A stretch of DNA of 64,000 nucleotides, taken from assembly GCF_035083965.1 (NCBI RefSeq), contig NC_089723.1, positions 36,339,193 through 36,403,192 on the forward strand, in the 5' to 3' direction. The notes under the pieces are model-generated. The model saw nothing but the letters and a program-made list of their open reading frames with translations. It did not search any database and was not told the DNA's origin. A program made the translations under genes and the position numbers. Position 1 is the stretch's first letter; every line of letters starts with the position of its first letter. This DNA comes from Branchiostoma lanceolatum (taxonomy: Eukaryota > Chordata > Leptocardii > Amphioxiformes > Branchiostomatidae). This document shows, one piece after another, positions 53,851-64,000 of the stretch.

Positions 53851-56800
53851 CCAAGGCGACGTGGACGAACTTTTCGACATCAAAAACGCCTTTTACCTGG
53901 GAAATTACCAACAATGTATCAACGAGGCACAGAAACTGAAGGTAAGGCGACGTAGGGTATCCGTCAGCGTGACTTTTAGCTGTATTCGTTACCCAGAACT
54001 GACGAAACGCGAGGGGAAAGTAGATCTGCCCCCCCCCACCTTCAAAATCCTATGATGATGGCACCGCTGGTGACGTGTCCATATAAAACGTTACTTGTCT
54101 TTCATGACATCCTATGTATGTACCTGTGCTCGCGGAATTAGATTCAGATGATGTCTGTTCAGGTCACCATACATGTGACAATGGGAATCGAATATCTAGA
54201 CATGTTTGTAACGAGAAGAAGTGAGTATATTTTCGCATAAAAATTGTGTCATGTTTCCTTGAAAAAAAAACCCACTATCCGTGGAAACTTTGCTTGCACA
54301 TATATTCATTAGACATAATAGACCTCACTAGATAGATATATACAAGGCTACAAGTAAAAGACGCCCTCCAACAGTCTCCATAGCTATCCGATGAGGTACA
54401 AAATATATATGTACATTGTGTTGTTATGTTATCTGTTATTGTCAAATAATTATGAAGTACACATGTATGACGTTACCCTCTTACAAACTTTCCCACAGAT
54501 TTCCTCCCCTGATGTGAAGACAGAGAGGGATGTCTACATGTACCGGGCCTATATTGCACAGGTAATATGGCAGCCTCTACTGTCTACACTTTTCAAAATA
54601 GTAACTTTGGTAGTGTTACTTTCTTGTAGTCTCTAAGCAGATATTTTACAGAGTGCGTCAGTGGAGGCCATAATTTTATACGTTTACGTTATTACCCTTT
54701 TGTATGTAGTGATCTGCTGTGTGTTTTTCTAATGTGGTCTTACACATATTTTAACATCATGGATCATATTCAATTTACAATGTCCTAGGTCTTACAAATC
54801 CATTGTGTCCTGCAAAACTGGTGTGTTAATACTGTTACATTGTATGCGTACAGGCACTTAACTGGTTATGCGAAATAAAATAAAAAATTCAATAAACAAA
54901 CTATGGAAACACTATACATAATGTATTTGACTATAATGTTTTTATTTCAAACCCACAGAAGAAGTATGGAGTCGTGCTGGATGAGGTGTCAGGAGTGTCT
55001 GCCTCAGAACTGCAGGCAGTCAGGCTGTATGCTGACTACCTAGCAGCCAGCGACCAGAAAAGGTACACGCTTTAAAATACATTTTCTCTCCTAAACTCCT
55101 AGTTTTACCATTACGGAAGGGAAACATATTGTTTTTTGCTATGTTTTTTTTCTTCAATTTCGTGTTCTTCTTCTGTTTTAAACAAATATAGTCAATGACC
55201 TGAATCAGATGTCTGTCACCATGGTTATGTTTCTTATGCTTACACAAGTTACAGCATACAAATGAATCATCTTTTTACAAGTAACCTGTGAAATTAATTA
55301 CCACTCTTTCTTGATATACATTGCATATATATAACAATAACGACGGTTACGTTATTCACGTAACTATATAATTGTTGACAAATATATATATATATAACAT
55401 GTACACAGTATCGTAACTGTTTTTAAACCGTTGCAAACTTTTGCTACATGTTCCATACATATTAGTCAATTTATGTTACTTACTTACTGGCAAATGATTC
55501 AAAAGTTTGGATTCACTCTTCTTTTCTACTGTATCAAACACTGCTCATGAGCACCCCCTGTGGATTCTCACCTGTACTGCAGGGATGCTGTTCTGAAGGA
55601 TCTGGAGGGGCAGATGAGCTCCAGTCTGGATGTGGGGAACAACACCTTCCTCCTCATGGCCGCCTCCATCTACCTACATGAAGATGTGAGCAAATAGTCT
55701 CATCACTCTCCTGTCAGCAAAAGTTTAAAGATTTACAGTAGACTATGAATATGAGTCATATTCATAGTCTACTGTAAATCTTTAAACTTTCGCTTAGGTT
55801 TTATTTCTGTGGTTTTGCAGCGATCTCTCCATCACACATTCAAGACACTGCAAACATGTGTTCCTGTATGACTACTGTGCTACAAAATTGTTTTAACTCA
55901 AAACACAGTGAAAACCTATTTTCCTTTCTAACACCAAATAAAACCAATGCAAAAGTAAATGAAATTACAGCAATAGATGGGGATGCTGATGACTGCAGGA
56001 TTATTGCTTTAGGTAGCACACACTCATCAAAGTGTCAGTTCTATGTAACAGTGCCCTCTGTCACCGGTGTTAGGTACTTCACCATCACAGATGCTAAGAC
56101 ATCATGCAGGGTTTGTGACAAAAATAATCTATGAAATGGAATCAGTGTTGATACAACATGTGTATGTAGTTTTCTTTTTCATTAATGTATTTGAATAAAA
56201 TGGAAATTTAGAATCCAAACATATGTACAACATTATTGCCTCAAAAGCTGGACCTGGAATTAGTTGGTATTTGAACAGATTTGGTAGCATAATTACTCAT
56301 TTCTTGTACATAGCGTATTCTAACTTTTCTGATATCTCTTTTCACAGAACTACGATGCAGCACTAAGATGTCTACACCAGTCTGACTCCCTGGAATGGTA
56401 CTATGTCTATAATTCTACCTTGAAATAAAAGTCTTTCAAAATTTCTCTCCTTACAAATGGAACTCACCCACATGTACAAATGGTAGCCTCATTAAGTCAT
56501 TTAGTCATTAGCTAGCAGCAAGCCATGTACTGTATTGTGTAATGTGAGATTTCAAGATGGCTTTAGTGAGTGCTTGAAAACCCAGCATATTGCACCAAAA
56601 GTCTGGTATCCATAATAGCCAATATAATGGTTGATGCACTTTTGCTTTTGCAGTGACCTCTCCACTGTGAAATCATCAAACGTTGAATAGATGTTCCACT
56701 ACTACTGTTCTGTAGTTCAAACACAAATTTAAATACTGCAAACCTCCTTATCCCTCCTACCACGAAATTAAATCCCTGCAAATTAAACAAATTTTAAGAA

Positions 56801-59631
56801 GATACAGATCATCTGATAACACAGATCTTCTGTGATCATTTAACACAGAAAATAGCTAAGCCTACATACCGGAGATTAGTCCTTGTATACTAACCGAAAT
56901 TTGCATATGTTATTTCAGCTCAGCATTGACAGTGCAAATCTACCTGAAGATGGACAGAGTGGACTTGGCAAAGTATGTGGTCTAACTATATGTATTCCTA
57001 CATTAATATTACTACCAGTACCTACATATAGACTAGCACCCTGGTCAGTTTTAGGTAGCAGGGCTGCTTAGGGATGCCCTGCACTAAAATAAAAAAAGAA
57101 ATTGATTAGACACAGTTTTTAGTACTGTACTTGAATGATCATCTGGTTAAGCCAATACTACCAGCCCGCCCCACCCCTACCATGATGCCCAAACAACACA
57201 CACACATACACAATGACACAGTGTTTGAATACCCAGTCTCTAAATCATACCTTAAAGCCTACCACTGCTGCAGTGCTTCATATCTGTGATAGGGATGGTG
57301 TGATTTTATGCTTTTTGACTGTATCCCAGGATATTGAAGAAGATACATTCATACAATTTTTTCCTACTTCATGTCATACTAAAAGGGTTAAGCTGGTGTG
57401 TTGCACCAAAAGGTGCTTATACTGACTATACAGGTACAGATACGTTGATGTTGCCTTTCTTTGAAATTGATAAAATAATTTGTTTCCGTAGGAAGGAACT
57501 GAAGCTGATGCAGGAGAAAGATGATGATGCAACTCTCACCCAGATGGCCCTGGCTTGGTTTAACATGGGAGTGGTGAGTTGACCTGTTATTGTGTAAACT
57601 TTTATTTGCATTTTTTTCATCATGGACTTGATTGGGAGTGAAAACTTCCCAAGAAGACCTCTCAGGGGACCAATAGTCTGGTGTATGTGGACAGGTGTTA
57701 TCTAAGGGACCAGCAAAAAGTGGTAACATTGGCCAGGTGGTCACTTGTACAGGTTTGACTGTATGTCAATGGCTAGGTCGTCCTTATGTAGAGGTGATCA
57801 TAGCCTGAACTCAATCAAGCTCCTGTAACGGCTTGCCGCCCTGACAGAAATCCTTGGACAGCTGGAGTTTGCGTTATACAGACTAGAGGTGATCACTAGT
57901 ACAGGTTTGACTGTAGATTCCAGTCATGTTTAATGTCATTAAGCCCACACCCTTCACAAGCCTGAGCCTTACAACGACTCCCCCTCCTCTTCCTAACCCT
58001 GTAGGGAGGTGAGAAGCTGCAGGATGCCTTCTACATCTTCCAGGAGATGATAGACAAGAACAGCTCCTCCCCCCTGCTGCTGAACGGACAGGCGGCCTGC
58101 TGCATCCACCAGGGCAAGTACGAGGACGCCGAGGGTATCCTACAGGAGGCCATGGATAAGGTGGGTGTAGTAAATGTTGTTTGTTTCTTTGATAACAAGT
58201 ATATGTAAGTGTAACTCAACAGATTTGTACAATAGGTACAAGCTGGGTAAGACAATAATGCCAAGGGCATCCTATAGGAGGCCATGGATAAGGTAGATGT
58301 AGTTGTTATTTGTTTGTTTCGCATTATTGGGGAACTGCCTTTATACGTTATACACTAGTTTTGTAGAGTATGTACAAGCTGCGTAACGCCGTAAGACATG
58401 ACTGTAAGGTTTGATCCACTCACATCATCAGTCACATGTACCCCTAATCTTTTCAAGTGTGGCGGGATCTTTATAATGCTCTCCTCAAACACGGGCCTCC
58501 AAAAAGACAATAAAATCTTGATATTTTTACATATCCATATTTCTAGATAGCCAAATACATCCTCTTACATGGCATGTTTGTATCCAAAATAGAAATCATG
58601 AAATCTCACATTACTATTGTTGTTCATACTGGTAAGATGATTTCAGTTAATCAGTTTTCAATGCTGATGCTACCATATGGATTAATCATTCTTCCGTTCT
58701 GTGTTAATTTCTACAGGACAGTAATAATCCGGAGACTCTCGTCAACATGATCGTCCTCTCACAGCATCTAGGCAAGGCCCCGGAGGTATGTCACTGGCAA
58801 AGGCCCCCTAACCACTTCAGTTAACAGCATACATAAGATGATACGAGGGCTATCTCCAGCTTTAATGTTTTTCTATCCAACTTTATTGTTTGGGAACCCA
58901 TGTTGTCAATTTTTGTTGTTAAATCTGTAATTTTAAGCTGAAAAAAATACATTTTCATTGATTCTGTGTCATGAAGTTCAGATTTTTTTTCAATGGCGGG
59001 TTGAATCTAATTTTTTTTGTCCCATCAAGAAAATCTATGATATAAATAATGATTATGCTGAAGTTGTTCTAGATATTTTTGCCAGTGTTATACAGTATAG
59101 ACTAACTGTGTTTTTTTAATACCACCAGATCAGCAACAGATACCTTTCCCAGCTAAAGACATCACACCAGAACCACCCGTTTGTTAAGGAGTTCACAGCC
59201 AAGGTAATGATTTATTTCAGATTCTCTACTGTAAATGCGAAAATTGTTGTTCTGTCTTCTGCCCGTCTACCCCTTTGTCTAAGCGCTACATGCACATATA
59301 ATACAAATATAAGTTGTACAGTATGTGTTGAAGGCAACTGTTCTGTGTTCTGTAGCACCCTTGCTGTCTTGCTAGTAGGCAGTATGTAACTATATTACTA
59401 TCATGAACTCAAAACCACCACAAACACTCCATTTTTTTTTTATCTTACCCCGAAATTAGATCACAGCGAACATGAATGCATTTACAGTACTGCTGCCTTG
59501 TCAAGTTAAAGTTTTGAGTCCATTGTTGTACTAACACTACATGTATACAGAAATTCCCTGATGATACATTTTCTGTCCCCTTGCAGGAGAATGAGTTTGA
59601 GCGGCTGATGAAGCAGTATGCACCGGCTTGA
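53843..59631 (+). CDS. COPE: Coatomer subunit epsilon
   Basis: Eleven exons join in phase to 900 nt, 299 residues (human about 308): 53843-53941, 54499-54561, 54959-55062, 55583-55685, 56348-56397, 56919-56972, 57492-57573, 58005-58160, 58717-58785, 59129-59203, 59587-59631. The start reads [20 protein letters not shown] and the end [10 protein letters not shown]. Recognisable blocks are [110 protein letters not shown] and [13 protein letters not shown]. The protein is a helical TPR-like solenoid that binds alpha-COP in the COPI coat for retrograde Golgi-to-ER transport. It lies downstream of and parallel to the synthase-like gene. Confidence 0.95.
55720..55790. repeat. Near-perfect palindrome, 35-bp arms
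   Basis: Arms 55720-55754 and 55756-55790 are reverse complements around a single G ('gaatatga g tcatattc' centre). It starts 35 bp after the exon 4 donor of COPE. A foldback MITE without detectable target duplication is likely. Confidence 0.92.
58235..58330 (+). pseudogene. Ghost copy of COPE exon 8 tail and donor
   Basis: 58265-58292 'gggcatcctataggaggcc' through ATGGATAAG|gtagatg repeats the end of exon 8 (58133-58160, ATGGATAAG|gtgggtg). Intron bases after the donor (gtagt...tgtt) also match. The exon body is missing, so use of this donor would need its own acceptor. Confidence 0.78.
58410..58505 (-). mobile_element. SINE fragment, reverse orientation
   Basis: 'tttgatccactcaca', 'ttttcaagtgtggcggg' and 'ctctcctcaaacacgggcc' match the reverse SINE body at 48660. 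It lies in COPE intron 8. Confidence 0.5.
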
Positions 59632-59649
59632 GAGACAAACAAGACAATT

Positions 59650-59960
59650 GTCATGTAGAAAACATCAACAGTCAAACATTTATCTATCCAATGGGCACAC
59701 TCTTAGTCTTTAGTCTTTGAGTGTTAGAGTTAATGGGACTTTCAACTAAGATCTCTTTTATTAACTTTCAGTCTGCAAAGATAGCCATTTGGCACCAACT
59801 GTCATGTAGAGAACGATCATGTAGAAAAACATCAACAGCGAAACATTTATCTATCCAATGGGCACACCCCACGTCTCTCTTGTACATGTATCTTTGAGTA
59901 TCAGAATGTATGGGGCTATCAAGCCAGATTTTGATTTATTATATTAACTTTCCAGTACCT
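59650..59960 (+). repeat. Direct duplication in COPE 3' UTR
   Basis: 59656-59770 and 59817-59955 share 'aaacatttatctatccaatg', 'ggcacac', 'ctttgagt' and 'attaactttc' in the same order. Confidence 0.7.
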
Positions 59961-60323
59961 GATAAGAAAGCACCAAATGTGTACTGGTTACAGGATTAGG
60001 CAGCAGAGAGAAAGTTAAGATACACAAATCCAGGAGTTTTCATGATCGCAGTTTAAACTAACTCTTTTTTTTCATATTTAACTTTGTATTTCCTACCCAG
60101 AGCAGGGATATAATGTCACAATTGGCAAACAGTGTTTGGATGGAAATCTTTACATTCCAAAACCATGGATGAGCTAAGTTTTAAAAGTAGAGCTCTGAGG
60201 TACAGCTGTACTTGCGTACAGTATTGTCAAGACCTTTTTCTTCACCAGAATAGCTCCGGTTATGAATAACAAGGCAGTGTAAACTGAAACTAAGCTACAT
60301 GTACTGTACCATGTATGACAAGA

Positions 60324-60329
60324 AATAAA
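60324..60329 (+). terminator. COPE poly(A) signal (AATAAA)
   Basis: AATAAA about 690 bp after the COPE stop, following the duplicated 3' UTR block. Confidence 0.55.
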
Positions 60330-60349
60330 TCACAGATTTATACTCAACC

Positions 60350-61254
60350 GTTGTGGATATTCATTACCTTTGCCAAGAAGGTCATGTTTTTTAAGAGGGC
60401 TTCATAATTCTCATTATTGGTAATGCAACAATAGCCTTCTTTAACTAGAAAAGACTTTCATACATTAAACATACCTTGTTATTTCGATACATAAGATGAT
60501 CAACTGATATATTTTATTCAGATGAGGACCTTATTTGCATTATCAATAAGAAACATTTGTTAAACATCACTCGGAAAGGGTAACATCATTTGGCAAAGTT
60601 ATTGTGACATTTGTGAGTTGTGTAGAAGTGAGTGTTTCGTGTCATCATGCAAATTAGGTGACTGGCAGTAACTAAAACAATTTGTAACGAGAAAAAGTCA
60701 CTTTACAAAGGTATGAGGTCGTGGACCTCTAGTTACATATGAAAATCTTTCCAATATTGTCCTTGAAATAAGGTTAAGCTCATTAGTTGATTACGCACCT
60801 AGTTGCATGGTAACAAACACCTGTGGTACCAACCAGAAATCCTTGAAAATCGTATCAGTTTTCAGAACCATAAAAGTTCTGAAGACTAAGCCATAATAAC
60901 TCACATGCTTAGGATCTAAGGTTCTATAAAGTACAGATTATGCTGTTCAGCCTCTTGCATTACTTTGTACCGCTTTAAAGTGCTTCCTGTTATTGGGTCC
61001 TTAACCCTTAAGGCAAATGATGAAGTGAAAACACAGGCAACATCTGGAAGGCTATGAAAAGTCACGAAAACAAGCTAAAGCCATCTGGAGATATTGCAGA
61101 ATGATCTGCAAGTATTTGAATGAATGTACAAAACATAACAAGATATTCTCTTGTGTAGATCACATTCACAATCTTCAGCAAGTTCTTATTGGAGGCAATT
61201 TCCAGGTCAAGAACAGGATTCTTTAAATATGTGTGGATACTGTAAGATACCAGT
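60350..61254. other. Intergenic DNA, nothing recognised
   Basis: AT-rich sequence without exons, RNA genes or clear repeats. Confidence 0.5.
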
Positions 61255-61840
61255 AGCCTGTGTGGATAGTGTACAGCACCAAAGACAATGCTGTTCTGAT
61301 GTGCGTGGTTGGTGTACAGCACCCAGTACAGTGTTGTTCTGGATAGCGTTCAGCACCAAGGACAGTGCTGTTCTAGTGCATGCGTGTGTGTGGTTTTCAG
61401 CACCAAGGACAGTGTGTGCCGATGTGTGTGGATGGTGTTGAACACCAAGGACTGCTGTTCCAATGCGTGTTGATGGTGTACAGCACCAATGACAGTACTG
61501 TTCTAGTGTGTGTGTGTGGATGGTGTTCAGCACCAAGGACAGTGGTGTGCGGATGTGTGTGGATGGTGTTGAACACCAAGGACTGCTGTTCCAGTGTGTG
61601 TTGATGGTGTACAGCACCAATGACAGTACTGTTCCAGTGTGTGTGTGTGTGTGTGTGGATGGTGTTCAGCACCAAGGACAGTGATATACCGATGTGTGGA
61701 TGGTGTTCAGTACCATGAACATTGCTATTCCTGTGTACAGCACCAATGACAGCGCTATTTCGATGTTTGTGTGGATTGTGTTCAGCACTATGGACAGTAC
61801 TGTTCCAATGTGTGCGTGGATGGTACACACAAACCAATAT
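61255..61840. repeat. Minisatellite, about 40-45 bp units
   Basis: At least twelve variants of 'ggtgttcagcaccaaggaca' followed by 'gtgctgttccagtgtgtgtg' recur. Between about 61436 and 61690 a higher-order unit of about 127 bp appears twice. Confidence 0.92.
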
Positions 61841-62249
61841 GGGGTAAAAAGCTGTTCAAAAGGTTTGTGAAATCAAAGTTGCACTAAAAAAAATCAGAGG
61901 CTCCTAGAGAGCAGAAAACGTCAACTTATCCATTGCTAGATAGGCTAAAAAGGAAGAAATGTCCTTTATCTGGGTCACTGCGTTTCTACCACCCACCTGA
62001 CGAAAATCCCCCGGAACGACATTACTTCCACCACTCTAGGTAACAGGCGAGTTTCCGTTACAAAGTAAACTTAAGGTGTGGGCAAGAAACATCATTTATC
62101 ACATCTCTAGATGGAGAAGCCGATGCAAAAGGCGAGTGTTGTGGCTCGGTTGCCTGAGTGCGGGTACCGGTCCCACATGGCTATTAGCAGGATAATCCGA
62201 CAGCAACCTTTACAGCCGTTATGGCCACCTGTGGCGCGCTGACCGATTC

Positions 62250-62880
62250 GGCTTTTTTTGTAGGGCAGAAAAGATCAACTCAGATCCCTCTCGTATATTT
62301 TAGTGCAGCACTACAAAAGTAAAACATGCCTTTTAAAGAAATCGTTGTGGCAAGTTGAGAAATTGAGCGTTACATGTAGGTTAGGAAAGATCAACTCAGG
62401 TCTCTCTCGTATATTTCAGTGCAGCGCTACAAAGGTAAAACATGCCTTTTAAAGCAGTCGTCGCGGCAAGTTGAGAAAAATTGGTGCTACTATATCATGT
62501 ATATGTAGGGCAGGAAAGAGCAACTCAAGTCTCTCTCTTATATATATTTCAGTGCAGTTCATCATTTGTGATTTGTTTAATTTGCTGTCCAACCAATGTA
62601 TAAGTTTTGTTCCTGTATTTGATTGAATTGTATCTATGGTTGGCGGACTCCAGGAAGAATAGTGTAAAATTTGTAGAAATTACACTAATGGAGGTCCCGA
62701 ATAAAGCAAACAAAACAAAGCGATACAAAGGTAAAACATGCACTTTAAAGTAGTCGTCGAGGCAAGCTGAGAAATTGTGCGTTATATCATGTATATGTAG
62801 GTCAGAAAAGTGCAACTCAGGTCTCTCTTATTCATGTATGCTCAGTACAGCGCTACAAAGGTAAAACTTGCCGCCTTTAA
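62250..62880. repeat. Tandem repeat, about 125 bp, interrupted
   Basis: The segment 'gatcaactcaggtctctctc', 'cagtgcagcgctacaaa', 'gtaaaacatgccttttaaa' and 'ggcaagttgagaaa' recurs from about 62262, 62384, 62510 and 62800. The unit at about 62510 is split by the retroposon at 62557-62722. Confidence 0.88.
62557..62722 (+). mobile_element. Retroposon 3' end, copy B, inserted in the tandem repeat
   Basis: It shares 'gactccaggaagaat', 'cactaatggag' and an 'aataaagcaaacaaaacaaa' tail with 29440-29553. The repeat resumes at once after the tail with 'gcgatacaaaggtaaaacat'. Confidence 0.8.
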
Positions 62881-62984
62881 TTTCTACTTCGTTTTGTTTT
62901 ACAAACAAGGACGACGTGGCACTGCACCCAAATTTTCATAACTCATTTTAACAGTGCCACGTACAAATATCAATATACCATTTT

Positions 62985-63085
62985 TTACACCTGAGTGGAG
63001 TGAGGAAAATCGTGTAAAGTGCTTTTCCCAGGACACACCATCTGTGGCTTGAGGGGATTCGAACCCGGGACCGCCTTTTTAAATC
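62985..63085 (-). mobile_element. SINE head, reverse orientation
   Basis: On minus, GGTTCGAATCC (63066-63056) is an exact tRNA-type B box. The body segment 'gtgaggaaaatcgtg' at 63000 is shared with the SINE family here. Confidence 0.65.
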
Positions 63086-63169
63086 AGCCGTTGTGGGAAG
63101 TCGTCCAATTTAAGGACTATGTACTGTATATAGGCCAATTTGCTTCTCATATACATGTACTACAAAAAA

Positions 63170-63905
63170 GCCTTTTTTCCAGGAGCCGTCTTAGAAGTAA
63201 TCACCTCTTGAAGCAACTTGCGTGACAGCACGCCAACGCCTTTATCTGTTACTGATTGTCCACTCCCTTATAGAGAGAACAAAAAAATACATGTTTCCAT
63301 TGAGTTCAGTCTTGTTAGAAATGCCAATCATTTGTGTTAATCACTAGGCAGACTAGGTAGGTTGTCCTTCATCAAATGCGATCACCCGATTAAGAAAAGC
63401 GGTCCATGCAGCAGGTGTGACACCCGTGGAACTCATTCTTTTGTATGACCCTGAATAAATCTAGCTTTTCAAAAGGCTGAAAATGTTTCTTCGAGCTTTA
63501 TTATTTCGGTTATTGCAGGTATATATGGGCCTGGAAAGGTACGTCAATACAAACTTAAGGTAAAGCTCTCTTTTCTAGAAGCTATCTTAGAAATAATCAG
63601 GTCTTCAAACAATCTGGCGGGACTGCACGCTAACGACTTTATTTGTTACTGATTGTCTACTCCCTTACAACAGAGAATAAAAGATGGCTGTTCCTATTGA
63701 ATCTTGTGTATAAGGCCAATCACTGGTAGTAATAACTAGGCAGACGATTTAGGTTATGGCCTTCAAATGCGATCATCCCGCGTAGTTGCAATTGTTGCCG
63801 GTGGTTAAGAATAGTAGTCCGTGTGGATCGTCTGATTCATACACAGGTGCGAACCCCATGGAACTCATTATATCGTGTAACCCTGAATAACTAGAGCTTT
63901 TCAAA
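63170..63905. repeat. Tandem duplication, about 405 bp, diverged
   Basis: 63170-63470 and 63575-63905 share 'gttactgattgtc', 'ctaggcagac', 'caaatgcgatca', 'ggaactcatt' and 'ccctgaataa' in the same order, with many differences. Confidence 0.75.
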
Positions 63906-64000
63906 AAGCCTGAAAAGCTAGGTTTCGTAGAGCTTGAGACCGACGTCATTTGCTTTCAAATCCGGCAGGCTTTCTCTTGCTTTTTCTTCTTCTTAAACAC

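Noticed and set aside
61397-61837. Long minus-strand reading frames rich in HTHTHTH
   Set aside because: They are translations of the minisatellite; the period and the GT-rich strand explain them.
63056-63067. Exact tRNA B box suggesting a tRNA gene on the minus strand
   Set aside because: It is followed by the SINE body and no cloverleaf can be formed; classed as a SINE head.

Overview
The window looks like a piece of a cephalochordate (amphioxus, Branchiostoma-type) nuclear genome. The reasons are vertebrate-like split genes with GT-AG introns, very modular CCP/EGF/C-type lectin exons, recent tandem exon duplication, tRNA-derived SINEs and many small foldback elements. The species call is an inference. 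Four protein genes can be read, all split into exons. All coordinates were placed by hand from splice signals, reading phase and family similarity.

Layout. (1) About 1.2-25.2 kb, plus strand: the 3' part of a large polycystin-1-like gene. Its order is five CCP (sushi) exons, eight EGF exons and one C-type lectin exon, then a linker and GAIN-like region with a furin-type site, a GPS-like cysteine box, the first membrane helix, a PLAT domain, the polycystin membrane core with a TRPP-like pore, and a C-terminal coiled coil. The start lies left of the window. About 5-7.9 kb was tandemly duplicated to give 7.9-10.9 kb. (2) About 26.0-29.6 kb, minus strand: part of a gene with a CBP/p300-type TAZ2 zinc finger; its 5' part is not recognised. 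(3) 32.8-37.6 kb, minus strand: a complete 729-codon chondroitin polymerizing factor (CHPF)-like gene in six coding exons. (4) 44.2-52.4 kb, plus strand: a complete 698-codon chondroitin synthase/CHPF-family gene in nine coding exons. (5) 53.8-59.6 kb, plus strand: a complete 299-codon coatomer epsilon subunit (COPE) gene in eleven exons. From 60.4 to 64 kb only repeats are seen.

How the genes relate. Genes 3 and 4 are paralogues arranged head to head about 6.6 kb apart. The CHPF-like protein has lost the metal-binding acidic motif in both glycosyltransferase-like halves. Its neighbour keeps DDD in the N-terminal half but has a degenerate C-terminal half. They could work as partners in chondroitin polymerisation in the Golgi, probably with a further GalNAc-transferring partner encoded elsewhere. 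COPE is a housekeeping COPI coat subunit with no evident link beyond adjacency. The polycystin is a surface receptor-channel type of protein.

The most unusual theme is repeated partial duplication of exons into neighbouring introns ('ghost exons'): three decayed copies ahead of exon 3 of the synthase-like gene, exon tails with their splice donors in the CHPF-like and COPE genes, and a half CCP exon in the polycystin gene. No prokaryotic, viral or CRISPR features were seen.
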